Shown here in pieces: positions 9,216 to 17,488 of a stretch of 64,000 nucleotides of DNA. The notes beneath the pieces were generated by a model. It was not told where the DNA came from. It saw only the letters and a program-made list of their open reading frames with translations, and searched no databases. The stretch comes from Brevibacillus fulvus (GTDB lineage Bacteria > Bacillota > Bacilli > Brevibacillales > Brevibacillaceae), in NCBI RefSeq assembly GCF_016908525.1, contig NZ_JAFBEB010000009.1, positions 80,756 to 144,755 of the forward strand, written 5' to 3'. The translations under genes and the position numbers were made by a program. Numbering within the stretch: position 1 is the stretch's first letter; each line of letters opens with the position of its first letter.

Positions 9216-10055
9216 TTGAAAAACAAAGTGGCAGTTATTACTGGTTCATCGAGCGGTTTCGGCTGTTTGACAAGCATTGCCCTGGCCAAGGCCGGCTATC
9301 ATGTCTTCGCCACCATGCGCACGCTGGAGCGAAGCGGTCAACTGGCGGACACCGCACGAAAAGAAGGTGTCAGCGAACGCATCACTTGCATCCAGTTGGA
9401 CGTGACCGAATTTTCCCGGATTCCCGCCGTGATCGAGCAAATCGTCAAACAAGCCGGGCAGATTGATCTGTTGGTCAACAACGCCGGCTACGCGGCAGGC
9501 GGGTTTGTGGAGGAACTTCCGTTGCCGGAATGGCAGCGGCAGTTTGCCACCAATGTATTTGGCGTTATCGCCGTTACGCAAGCTGTCTTGCCTCATATGC
9601 GGGCACGCAGGCAGGGCAGAATTATCAACGTCGGCAGCATCAGCGGCCGAATCGGCTTTCCCGGGCTCGCCCCCTACGCTGCCTCCAAGCATGCGCTCGA
9701 AGGATTCAGCGAATCGCTCCGTCTGGAAATGAAACCGTTCCAAATCGAGGTGGTGCTGATTGAACCAGGCGCTTACCGCACAGCGATTTGGGACAAGGGT
9801 TTTCGGCAGTTGGCCGCTGTTCCCGATTCCCCTTACGCGACACTGCTCGGCCGCTTATTGGCAGAAGTGAAGCAAATCACCGGCGCTGCCCAAGACCCTT
9901 CCGAAGTGGTACAAGCCATCGTCAAGGCAGCAACCGTCGGACAGCCGAGATTCCGCTATCCCGTCGGCAAAGGTATCCGGATGTTGCTGCTGGCCAAAGC
10001 GCTGCTTCCCTGGAATTGGCTGGAGAAGCTGATCGCTAAACGGCTGAATCATTAA
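9216..10055 (+). CDS. Classical SDR-family oxidoreductase
   Basis: 279 residues. The Rossmann glycine motif TGSSSGFG is near residue 9, NNAG near residue 88, the catalytic Ser in GSISGRIG near residue 137, and the Tyr-Lys pair in YAASK near residue 151, so this is a complete classical short-chain dehydrogenase using NAD(P)H. The substrate cannot be read from sequence. It starts at TTG with AAAGGAGG upstream. Its 3' end overlaps the convergent transporter gene by 20 bases, and no terminator separates them, so transcripts may run into each other. Confidence 0.88.
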   Translation: MKNKVAVITGSSSGFGCLTSIALAKAGYHVFATMRTLERSGQLADTARKEGVSERITCIQLDVTEFSRIPAVIEQIVKQAGQIDLLVNNAGYAAGGFVEELPLPEWQRQFATNVFGVIAVTQAVLPHMRARRQGRIINVGSISGRIGFPGLAPYAASKHALEGFSESLRLEMKPFQIEVVLIEPGAYRTAIWDKGFRQLAAVPDSPYATLLGRLLAEVKQITGAAQDPSEVVQAIVKAATVGQPRFRYPVGKGIRMLLLAKALLPWNWLEKLIAKRLNH

Positions 10056-10983
10056 GCGGTTTTTTCAATTTGCGGTTCACACGCGGTTGGGACACATAGC
10101 TATGCAGGATCATCCCGGCAATGACCAGCAACATCCCGATCCAAGAACCAAGATCAGGAAGCGCCGCTTGCAAAATCAGCATTTCCAGCAAAACCGTAAA
10201 AATGACTTCTCCTGATTGCGTTGCCTCAACGGCGGCCAGCCGCTGCACATTTCCCCTGGCCAGATCGGTGGCGCTGAAAAACAAAACCGTGGCGATCACT
10301 CCGGATGATAGCGCAACGGCCAACGACTGAACCGTTTGCCCATAACTGGGAAACCCGGATGTCATCCACTCGTATCCGGACAGAACCACCCAGAGCGGCA
10401 AACTGGCCAAAGTCATTCCCAGCACCCGTTGATACGCATCGAGTCTTCCCTGTATGGCCGCCATCATTTTGCGATTGCCCAACGGATAGGCGACTGCGGC
10501 AATCAGCACCGGCACAACCCCGAAAAACATCTGCAGCGGCGACAAGGCTTCCGCATGCTGCAGCTGCATGACGATCACCCCGGCCAGAATGATCAATGAC
10601 ATCAGCAATCCTTTGGCAGGAATTTTTTGCCGGCGGTCGATCAACGGCACCAACAGCGAACCGGCCACAATCGTAATTTGCCACGTACCGGCGATCAGCC
10701 AGCCAGGTCCGTAAGCTGCCGCTATGCAGAGAGGGGCATAAAACAAGCCAAAGCCAACAAAACTCCACAGCAACCATACGCCCGGTTTCTCTCGCATTTC
10801 TTGCATAAGCGGACGCAAATTGCCCCGCCAGCCAACAATCATCAGCAAAAAAGGAATCATAAAAATATAGCGGAGCGACGCACTCCAGATCCAACTGCCC
10901 CCGTCAAGATTCATTGCCCTGTTCAGGACAAACGTAAACGCAAAAAAGAACGAAGAGACCACGCCAATTAAAATCGCCTTCAC
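10036..10983 (-). CDS. DMT-superfamily exporter (multidrug-resistance EmrE/EamA type)
   Basis: 315 residues and about ten hydrophobic helices arranged as two repeats, the pattern of the drug/metabolite transporter superfamily. The N-terminus (SSFFFAFTFVLNRAMNLDGGSWIWSA is the start of this fold, residues 9-34) resembles the multidrug-resistance efflux subgroup PF13536. Substrate unknown. It starts at GTG (10983..10981) with AAAGGAAGGG upstream. It is convergent with the SDR gene, overlapping it by 20 bases. Confidence 0.8.
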   Translation of the reverse strand: MKAILIGVVSSFFFAFTFVLNRAMNLDGGSWIWSASLRYIFMIPFLLMIVGWRGNLRPLMQEMREKPGVWLLWSFVGFGLFYAPLCIAAAYGPGWLIAGTWQITIVAGSLLVPLIDRRQKIPAKGLLMSLIILAGVIVMQLQHAEALSPLQMFFGVVPVLIAAVAYPLGNRKMMAAIQGRLDAYQRVLGMTLASLPLWVVLSGYEWMTSGFPSYGQTVQSLAVALSSGVIATVLFFSATDLARGNVQRLAAVEATQSGEVIFTVLLEMLILQAALPDLGSWIGMLLVIAGMILHSYVSQPRVNRKLKKPLNDSAV

Positions 10984-11085
10984 TCAAGCCCTTCCTTTCA
11001 AACAGACGCCTGCCAGGGAACCGCTATGTTTTTCCCATCCACTATCTTTATGCGCCTATTTTTGTACTATACTTCCCTCCATAAC

Positions 11086-11122
11086 AAAAACACCTCCCAA
11101 GATCGGTCTTGGGGAGGTGTTT
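11086..11122 (-). terminator. Intrinsic terminator after the TrpXYZ-like ABC operon
   Basis: A long stem of about 13 bp with one bulged base (11090-11102 against 11107-11120), followed on the minus strand by TTTTTG. It lies just past the ATPase gene. Confidence 0.85.
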
Positions 11123-11129
11123 GTTCAGG

Positions 11130-11927
11130 CTACGCCAAAATGAAACGGTCTTCCGCAAACGCTTCTCCGCCTCTTGCCTGCTCAAAAGCCTGCAGCAAAT
11201 CCTTGGTGGTCATCTGCTGTTTCTTTTCCTGCGGCAAGTCAAGAATGATTCGACCTTCATGCATCATCAACAGTCGATTTCCCATTGTGAGAGCCTGTTC
11301 CATGTTGTGTGTGACCATCAATGTCGTCAATTTGTTTTTTTCCACAATCTTCACGGTCAGATCGACAATCAGCTGAGCTCTTTTCGGGTCAAGCGCAGCT
11401 GTATGTTCATCCAACAGCAAAATTTTCGGTTGCGTAAAGGTAGCCATCAACAGACTGAGCGCCTGCCGCTGCCCCCCGGAGAGAAAGCCGACTTTTGTTT
11501 TCAAGCGGTTTTCCAACCCTTGATCCAACAGAGCCAATTGCTCCTGAAAAATTTTCCGTTTCTTCGCATTTACCCCCAGCGCCAATTTGCGCCGATGGCC
11601 GCGAGCATAGGCGATGGCCAAGTTTTCTTCAATCGTCATATTGGGAGCAGTTCCAGCCATCGGGTCCTGGAATACCCGGCCAATAAACGCGGCCCGCTGA
11701 TGTTCAGCCAGCTTGGTGACGTTTTTGCCGTCGATCTCGATCGTCCCTTGATCGGGTAAATAACCGCCGGAAATGATATTCATCAGCGTCGATTTGCCGG
11801 CGCCGTTGCTTCCGATCACGGTAATAAAATCACCGGGCGCCATCGTCAAGTTGATTTCCTGCAGCGCAATTTTTTCATTGACGGTTCCTGCATTGAACAC
11901 TTTGCGAACCTGCCTGATATTAAGCAT
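11130..11927 (-). CDS. ABC transporter ATPase, tryptophan/tyrosine-type uptake system
   Basis: 265 residues. Walker A GSNGAGKST near residue 39, a Q-loop, the signature LSGGQRQALSL near residue 149, Walker B KILLLDEH and an H-loop in MVTHN. The family (COG1101) is the ATPase of systems with an ABC_sub_bind receptor and a COG4120 permease, some of which import aromatic amino acids (TrpXYZ-like). Its start overlaps the permease by eight bases, so the genes are translationally coupled. It is the last gene of a receptor-permease-ATPase operon and is followed by a terminator. Confidence 0.88.
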   Translation of the reverse strand: MLNIRQVRKVFNAGTVNEKIALQEINLTMAPGDFITVIGSNGAGKSTLMNIISGGYLPDQGTIEIDGKNVTKLAEHQRAAFIGRVFQDPMAGTAPNMTIEENLAIAYARGHRRKLALGVNAKKRKIFQEQLALLDQGLENRLKTKVGFLSGGQRQALSLLMATFTQPKILLLDEHTAALDPKRAQLIVDLTVKIVEKNKLTTLMVTHNMEQALTMGNRLLMMHEGRIILDLPQEKKQQMTTKDLLQAFEQARGGEAFAEDRFILA

Positions 11928-12834
11928 CCAGTTTCCCCCCTTTTGCCGCTTTGCTGCTTTTCTTCCAAATTCCTTTGGCTACATTCGGGAGTGTCAACGC
12001 AATGATGACGATCAATGCCGTAATAATCTTTAAATCGGATGGATTAAAGCCGGCGCGCAGTGCTACCGCAATAACCAGACGATAGACGATCGAACCGCCG
12101 ATCACCGCCAGACTGGCGCGGAAGATGCTGCGGCTGCCAAATAATACTTCCCCGACGATGACAGAAGCTAACCCGATGACGATCATGCCAATCCCCATGC
12201 CCACATCGGCAAAACCTTGGTACTGGGCGATAAAAGCACCAGACATCGCGATCATGGCGTTGGACAAAGCCAGCCCGATAATCGTCGTCCGGTCGGTATT
12301 GGCGCCAAAGCTGCGAATCATTTTGCTGTTATCGCCGGTCGCCCGGATGTCCAAACCAAGGTCGGTGTGCAAAAACCAGTCCATGATCAATTTGACCAGC
12401 AAGACAATAACAAGAAAAATAATGGCTTCTCCGGAGATCACACCGATCCCCGGAATATGCAAACTTTGAATCATTGTATAAAACGTATCTTCCCGCAACA
12501 GAGGCAAATTCGCTTTTTCCATGATGCGCAAATTGATCGAATAAAGAGCGTTCATGGTTAAAATCCCGGCCAACAAGCCGTTGATTTTTCCCTTTGTCGT
12601 GAGCAAGCCGGTAAAGGCGCCGGCAGCCGCCCCTACGACCATCGCTGCCAAAGTGGCGGTGACCGGGTTCCATCCTCCGATAATCAGCTTGGCCGCCAAC
12701 GCTCCGCCCAAGGCAAAACTGCCGTCCGCCGTCATATCAGGGAAATTTAAAATTCGAAAGGTAAAGTAGACACCTAGTGCCAAAAAGGCAAATAACAAGC
12801 CTTGTTCAATTGCTCCGTTTATCGCTACACCCAT
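11920..12834 (-). CDS. ABC transporter permease (COG4120 family)
   Basis: 304 residues with eight to nine hydrophobic helices. It resembles the branched-chain-type permease fold: FPDMTADGSFALGGALAAKLI near the N-terminus and the cytoplasmic EAA-like loop around LGLDIRATGDNSKMIRSFG near residue 180. It would form a homodimeric channel with the downstream ATPase and take substrate from the upstream lipoprotein. It begins 25 bases after the receptor gene, with AGAAGGAG as ribosome binding site. Confidence 0.87.
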   Translation of the reverse strand: MGVAINGAIEQGLLFAFLALGVYFTFRILNFPDMTADGSFALGGALAAKLIIGGWNPVTATLAAMVVGAAAGAFTGLLTTKGKINGLLAGILTMNALYSINLRIMEKANLPLLREDTFYTMIQSLHIPGIGVISGEAIIFLVIVLLVKLIMDWFLHTDLGLDIRATGDNSKMIRSFGANTDRTTIIGLALSNAMIAMSGAFIAQYQGFADVGMGIGMIVIGLASVIVGEVLFGSRSIFRASLAVIGGSIVYRLVIAVALRAGFNPSDLKIITALIVIIALTLPNVAKGIWKKSSKAAKGGKLDA

Positions 12835-12858
12835 TTTGTTCTCCTTCTATCAAGCTGA

Positions 12859-13923
12859 TTACTTGTCAATAACTTCCGCGGCGCGATCCAGCATAGCTTG
12901 CGGCAAAGTAACCCCCATTTTTTCAGCTGCCAGTTTGTTGACGACCAGCTTCATTTCGGCTTGTTTTTCGACCGGCATATCGGCTGGTTTCGCTTCCCCT
13001 TTCAGGATTTTCAACGCCATGTCAGCCGTTTGTTCGCCCAATTTTCCGTAGTCGATGCCGTATGTTGCAATCGCTCCGCTCTTCACGGAATTTTCTTCAC
13101 CGGCAATCACAGGGATTTTTTGTGCCTCAGCTACGGTCAAGACAGCGGAAATCGCGGAAACAACCATGTTGTCGGTCGGTACGTAAAACGCGTCTACCTT
13201 GCCGACCATCGATTCAGCAGCCTGTTTTACCTCGGTTGCGCTGGTAATTGCCGCTTCCTGGATCGTCATGCCCAGTTTGCCGGCCGCTTCCTTGGCCATA
13301 TCCACTTGCACTTTGGAATTAACCTCCCCTGAATTATAAATGACTCCAACAGATTTCGCATCGGATTTTAATTCCTGTATCAGTTTTAATTGTTCTTCCA
13401 CCGGGTTCATGTCTGTGGTACCGGTTACGTTTCCGCCCGGCTTCTCCATGGAAGCGACCAGGTTGGCTGCAACCGGATCGGTGACAGCTGTGAACAAAAT
13501 CGGGATCTCTTTGGTTGTTTGCAACGCTGCCTGTGCGGTCGGCGTGGCGATCGCCAGAATCAGGTCATCGCCATCCCCTTGAAATTTTTGTGCAATCGAC
13601 AGCGCATTGCTCATTTCACCTTGAGCGGATTGGAGGTCATATACAACATTTTTGTCTTTCTCAAAACCGTTTTTGGCCATTTGTGCAATAAATCCTTCGC
13701 GCGCTGCATCCAACGCGGGGTGTTCAACAATTTGCACGACACCGATTTTATATGTTTTGCCTGCTTGATCTTCTCCTCCAGCTGGCGCGGAAGCTTCACC
13801 CTGAGGGGCTGCTGATTGGGGCTGGGTATTAGCGCTTTGCTGCCCACACGCTGTAACGAGTAAAAGCGACAGCGCAAAAAAAGCCGCGGGTACAGTCTTG
13901 GTTAAAAAGTTTTTTGAAAGCAC
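12859..13923 (-). CDS. ABC_sub_bind lipoprotein receptor 1 (TrpX-like)
   Basis: 354 residues. A lipoprotein signal peptide ends in LLLVTACG (Cys near 26), followed by a Ser/Gln/Ala linker and an ABC_sub_bind domain (PF04392): IGVVQIVEHPALDAAREGF at its start, TAVTDPVAANLV and VPTDNMVVSAISAV further on. It starts at GTG (13923..13921) after AAGGAGG. It is the first gene of the ABC operon. The protein is paralogous to the adjacent upstream gene: both have the EHPALD and ATPxAQA patterns. Substrate is likely an aromatic amino acid or similar, inferred from the family. Confidence 0.87.
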   Translation of the reverse strand: MLSKNFLTKTVPAAFFALSLLLVTACGQQSANTQPQSAAPQGEASAPAGGEDQAGKTYKIGVVQIVEHPALDAAREGFIAQMAKNGFEKDKNVVYDLQSAQGEMSNALSIAQKFQGDGDDLILAIATPTAQAALQTTKEIPILFTAVTDPVAANLVASMEKPGGNVTGTTDMNPVEEQLKLIQELKSDAKSVGVIYNSGEVNSKVQVDMAKEAAGKLGMTIQEAAITSATEVKQAAESMVGKVDAFYVPTDNMVVSAISAVLTVAEAQKIPVIAGEENSVKSGAIATYGIDYGKLGEQTADMALKILKGEAKPADMPVEKQAEMKLVVNKLAAEKMGVTLPQAMLDRAAEVIDK

Positions 13924-14061
13924 GAAGAATTCCTCCTTAATGGCATCTGTTTTTTTGTATTATCAGAATCTTATCACGATGCGATGAATAAATGAAAGCC
14001 AAATTTGCAAATCCGCCCTGGAAATATATCCAACTCCCTCTTCGCCCCGCTCAAAAAGGGA

Positions 14062-14088
14062 AAGAAAAAGAGAGCACCAAGGCTCTCT
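14062..14088 (-). terminator. Intrinsic terminator after receptor 2
   Basis: 7-bp stem (14069-14075 with 14082-14088), six-base loop, then T-rich sequence on the minus strand. It separates the two receptor genes transcriptionally. Confidence 0.82.
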
Positions 14089-14095
14089 CTTTCTG

Positions 14096-15121
14096 TTACT
14101 GAAAGACTTCTTTGGCGGATTTGGCCAGATCTTCCGGGACCTGCAAGCCAAATGTTTCGGCTGCTTTGGCATTGATATACAAGTCGGTTTCTTTGGACAC
14201 TTCTACAGGTGTATCGGCAACCTGTTGGCCGCCAAGGATCCGCGCTGCCATTTCCCCTGTTTGTTTGCCCATTTTGTAATAGTCAATCCCAAAAGTAGCG
14301 ACAGCTCCGCGTTTGACCGTATCGGTGTCGGAAGCGAATACCGGCAGCTTCGCTTTTTCGGCGACCGAAAGCACCCCTTCAAAGCCGGACACGATTGTAT
14401 TATCGATCGGGATCAGTACGGCATCCACGTTACCGACGAGCGATTGCGTGGCATTCTGGATTTCACTGAGGCTGGAAATGCCCGCTTCAACTACTTCTAT
14501 CCCTTTCTGTTTGCCTGCTTCCTGCAGTTCTTTCACCTGTACCCCGGAGTTTACTTCGGAAGTGGTATACAGAACCCCCAGTTTTTTCAGATTGGGCAGA
14601 AATTTTTGAATCAGTTCCAACTGTTGTGCCATCGATAATTTATCGGAAGTGCCTGTGATGTTTTTGTCCGGTTTTTCCAGCGAACTGACCAACTCGGCGG
14701 AAATCGGATCAGTGACGGTACTGAACACAATCGGTACATCCTGAACCGTTTTGGCTACTGCCTGCGCGGACGGCGTAGCAATCGCAATGACCATGTCATC
14801 CTTGTCGCCGGCAAATTTCTGAGCGATCGTCGTCGTATTCGCGATCTCTCCATGCGCATTTTGGAAATCGATCGCGATCTGTTTCCCGTCTTCGTAGCCA
14901 GAAGCGGCCAATCCGTCGACAATGCCCTTGTAAACGGAATCAAGAGCGGGATGCTCCACAAACTGAGTAATGCCCAGTTTCAATGTTTTCTGCTCCGCCG
15001 GTGCATCGGAAGTTGCCGGAGCGGAAGGCGCCGCCGTTTGTTCCTGATTTCCTGCCGTACCGCATGCTGCCAATGAAACCGCCAATAAACCTGTCGCGAA
15101 TAAACCAATTACTTTTCTCAT
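14096..15121 (-). CDS. ABC_sub_bind lipoprotein receptor 2, paralogue of receptor 1
   Basis: About 341 residues from the ATG at 15121, which follows AGAGGAG; a longer reading lacks a ribosome binding site. A signal peptide with lipobox AVSLAACG is followed by the same ABC_sub_bind fold (ITQFVEHPALDSVYKGI, ATPSAQAVAKT, PIDNTIVSGFEGV). A strong terminator sits between it and the complete ABC operon, so it is expressed alone and may hand a different substrate to the same permease. A TATAAT box lies near 15171-15176; no T-box leader was found upstream. Confidence 0.86.
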   Translation of the reverse strand: MRKVIGLFATGLLAVSLAACGTAGNQEQTAAPSAPATSDAPAEQKTLKLGITQFVEHPALDSVYKGIVDGLAASGYEDGKQIAIDFQNAHGEIANTTTIAQKFAGDKDDMVIAIATPSAQAVAKTVQDVPIVFSTVTDPISAELVSSLEKPDKNITGTSDKLSMAQQLELIQKFLPNLKKLGVLYTTSEVNSGVQVKELQEAGKQKGIEVVEAGISSLSEIQNATQSLVGNVDAVLIPIDNTIVSGFEGVLSVAEKAKLPVFASDTDTVKRGAVATFGIDYYKMGKQTGEMAARILGGQQVADTPVEVSKETDLYINAKAAETFGLQVPEDLAKSAKEVFQ

Positions 15122-15245
15122 CTTCTCTCTCCTCATCTCATCTGAATATACTTGGCTCAACTGTTTTTCAATTATAGCAACATTTTGTGATCCATGCCAG
15201 CACTTTCAGATTGTGCTATTTTCCCCGTTTTCCATGCCATTTGAA

Positions 15246-16508
15246 TCAGCGGGACGCCGGGAGCGCTTTGCTTCCCGCGCTCTTTTCCAGCTGCTCAAAG
15301 GCCGGCTGCCCCAGCAAACCAAGCCGCCAGATGGCAATTCCCTTCAATCCGTACCTTTTTGCAATACCGATTTTGCTGGCGATCGATTGCTCATTCTCGC
15401 TGCCCATGGAAATTCCCAGAATCAGCTTTTGCTTGGGCACTTGCTGAAGCGCCAGTTGGACCGCCTCGTTTACTTTTGCCAACGGTTCCGGCTGCGTTTC
15501 GTTTTCATAGGCATACGCCATGACGATCAAGTCATCGGCAAGCTTGCCCAGTACGGCGTAATCATATCCTTGGTAGGCGCCATTCAGCGGATGAAGCACA
15601 AGCGACAGCTGCAGGCCCGCCGCTTTTGTCCGTTGGGCCAATGCCTGGACAAACTGGCTGTAACGCTGTTTTGCCTGACCGGGATCGCCGCCAAGCCCCA
15701 ATCCTTCAAAATCAAGCACAAGCCCGCCAAATTTCTTTTCCTTGGCCAACTGGATCATTTCGTCGATCGCCTTATGTTGCAGCGAGGAATCAGCCAGCAG
15801 CCGGCTCAACTCTCCGCTGCCGTCAACCGCAAACACCATCAGATAAGGGACGGTCCCGGCATTTGCCGCATTCTGGACAAGCGATTCCGGAGTCACTTCT
15901 CCTGCCGGCTGCGGCCAGTAAAAATCTTTTCCGTCAACCGTCAAGGAGCCGTCTTCGGCAATCCGGCTCCAGCCAAATGCCACCGAATCAAACTGGTCAA
16001 TATAAGAGCGCTCGGAAAAGGAGGAGATCGCATAAAAAGCCATTTTATACAAATCGGCTGGCGGTGAAACAATCGAAACCGTGCGGGTCGCTTCGTCCCA
16101 GCTTACTTCCGCGCCAAACTGCTTGCTGAAAAAGCTGAGCGGAATCAGGCTGTGTCCGCCGCGCTGAATCGGCTTGACCGGCAGCGTTACCGGACTGCCG
16201 TCGACGGTGATGACCGGATTGTCGATTTGCATCATAACCGTTTTCCTGTCTTGTCCGGTCCCTTTAACCGCTGTTATCGTTTTATTGGCTTCATTCCAGC
16301 TCACGGTTACGCCCATCGCTTCCGCTACGGCACGGAACGGCACCATTGTATAGCCGTCGATAATTTCCGGATCGGCGGGAAAAGCGAGCGGAAAACCGTC
16401 CAGCAAAATGGTTGGACGAGCCTGGGCCGCCGAGCCGGCGCCGTGTACGGTTATGATGGCGGTCAAGGCAAGCAGAAAACATAGCATTCGTCGTATCATC
16501 TGTTGCAT
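15246..16508 (-). CDS. Secreted stalk-domain protein with GH18-like catalytic domain
   Basis: 420 residues. A signal peptide (about 1-30) is followed by a copper-amine-oxidase-N-type stalk domain in two halves (about 32-150; motifs VPFRAVAEAMGVTVSW and LIPLSFFSKQFGAEVSW). From about residue 155 there is a TIM-barrel like family 18 glycosidases: FGGLVLDFEGLG near residue 265 keeps the Asp and Glu of the DxxDxDxE motif, and LIVMAYAYE near residue 330 is the Met-x-Tyr strand. It is related to spore and cell-wall proteins such as YaaH and YdhD, so peptidoglycan or another surface glycan is the likely target. Activity is inferred. Confidence 0.8.
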   Translation of the reverse strand: MQQMIRRMLCFLLALTAIITVHGAGSAAQARPTILLDGFPLAFPADPEIIDGYTMVPFRAVAEAMGVTVSWNEANKTITAVKGTGQDRKTVMMQIDNPVITVDGSPVTLPVKPIQRGGHSLIPLSFFSKQFGAEVSWDEATRTVSIVSPPADLYKMAFYAISSFSERSYIDQFDSVAFGWSRIAEDGSLTVDGKDFYWPQPAGEVTPESLVQNAANAGTVPYLMVFAVDGSGELSRLLADSSLQHKAIDEMIQLAKEKKFGGLVLDFEGLGLGGDPGQAKQRYSQFVQALAQRTKAAGLQLSLVLHPLNGAYQGYDYAVLGKLADDLIVMAYAYENETQPEPLAKVNEAVQLALQQVPKQKLILGISMGSENEQSIASKIGIAKRYGLKGIAIWRLGLLGQPAFEQLEKSAGSKALPASR

Positions 16509-16541
16509 AACCGGTCTCCCCTCAAAAACTTTTCTCTGTCA

Positions 16542-17315
16542 TTAATCGATCAGTCCCAATTCTTGCAGAGCGAAAGTGATGCCGCCCTGATCCATCCGGT
16601 AGGTCACTAAGTTGGCGTAGGGCAGAAGTTCGCGATTGGCGTTTTCCATGGCGACTCCCATGCCGACATATTGGAGCATCTCCTTGTCGTTCAGACCATC
16701 GCCAAAGGCAACCGCTTCTGTGCTGGAGATGCCGTAGTGACGCAGCAAAGCCTCAATGCCGCGCGCTTTTGATCCATGCAAAGGCAAGATGTCTACTACT
16801 TTTGGATGCCAACGGTGAATGGTCACCCTGCCCACCAGCTCACGGTACTGCTCTTCCTCATCCGCTCCACAATATAAAAACGCTTGATAAACATCGAAGT
16901 TTTTCCAGTAATCTTGCTGAGCCGGCGGCGGGGTTAAGCCCAAGTAGCGGAACGTTTCGCTCACATCGGGATGAAGTTCGGTTGCATAGCAAACTTCCGC
17001 ACCCAAATGAACGAGCGGTTTATTATTTTGATCGGCCAGTTGTTGCAACAGGTTCATCTCATCCTTTTGCAACGGGGTGCTGTGGATGATCTCCCCTTTA
17101 TCGATCACAAGCGAACCGTTAAACGTAACCATCGTGTCAATCTCCAACTCTTTTGCAATGCCGGCGGAGTGATATGGCGAGCGGCCGGTGGCCAGAGAGA
17201 CCTTGATTCCCTTCTGCTGAAGTTGGCGAACCGCCTGCTTGGTATCCTCCGGGATCTGATTTTGCTGGTCCAACAAAGTTCCATCTACATCAAAAAACAC
17301 AATTTTGTATGCCAT
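16542..17315 (-). CDS. Cof-type HAD-IIB phosphatase
   Basis: 257 residues. HAD motif I DVDGTLLD (residues 9-16) with both Asp, motif II LATGRSP near residue 60, a C2B cap domain in the middle, a Lys near residue 185 and motif IV FGDGLNDKEML near residue 205. Cof-type enzymes dephosphorylate sugar phosphates, FMN or pyridoxal phosphate; the specific substrate is not readable. GAGAGGAG stands before the ATG. It lies upstream of the stalk-domain gene with a 33-base gap, so the two may share a transcript. Confidence 0.9.
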   Translation of the reverse strand: MAYKIVFFDVDGTLLDQQNQIPEDTKQAVRQLQQKGIKVSLATGRSPYHSAGIAKELEIDTMVTFNGSLVIDKGEIIHSTPLQKDEMNLLQQLADQNNKPLVHLGAEVCYATELHPDVSETFRYLGLTPPPAQQDYWKNFDVYQAFLYCGADEEEQYRELVGRVTIHRWHPKVVDILPLHGSKARGIEALLRHYGISSTEAVAFGDGLNDKEMLQYVGMGVAMENANRELLPYANLVTYRMDQGGITFALQELGLID

Positions 17316-17488
17316 GGTTTTTCTCCTCTCCCCCTCATTTTGCCTGATCAGCCTTTATCATAGCATGACATACAAAATTTTACCCACTATAACAGGAAAA
17401 ATTAGCAAGATGTTAAAATCTTACTTATTATCGCGTTATCGCGAAAAAGGGTGTCGCAAACCTTGGCTTATGAGGGAGGATTTTGTCA

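Noticed and set aside
10036..10055. Overlap of the SDR and DMT genes as a possible frameshift or sequencing error
   Set aside because: Both proteins end at plausible lengths with intact C-terminal parts; a short convergent overlap is normal.
13924..15245. T-box leader expected before tryptophan-type importer genes
   Set aside because: No GGGTGGNACCGCG-like T-box sequence or specifier hairpin seen in the intergenic parts; only a terminator and a -10 box.
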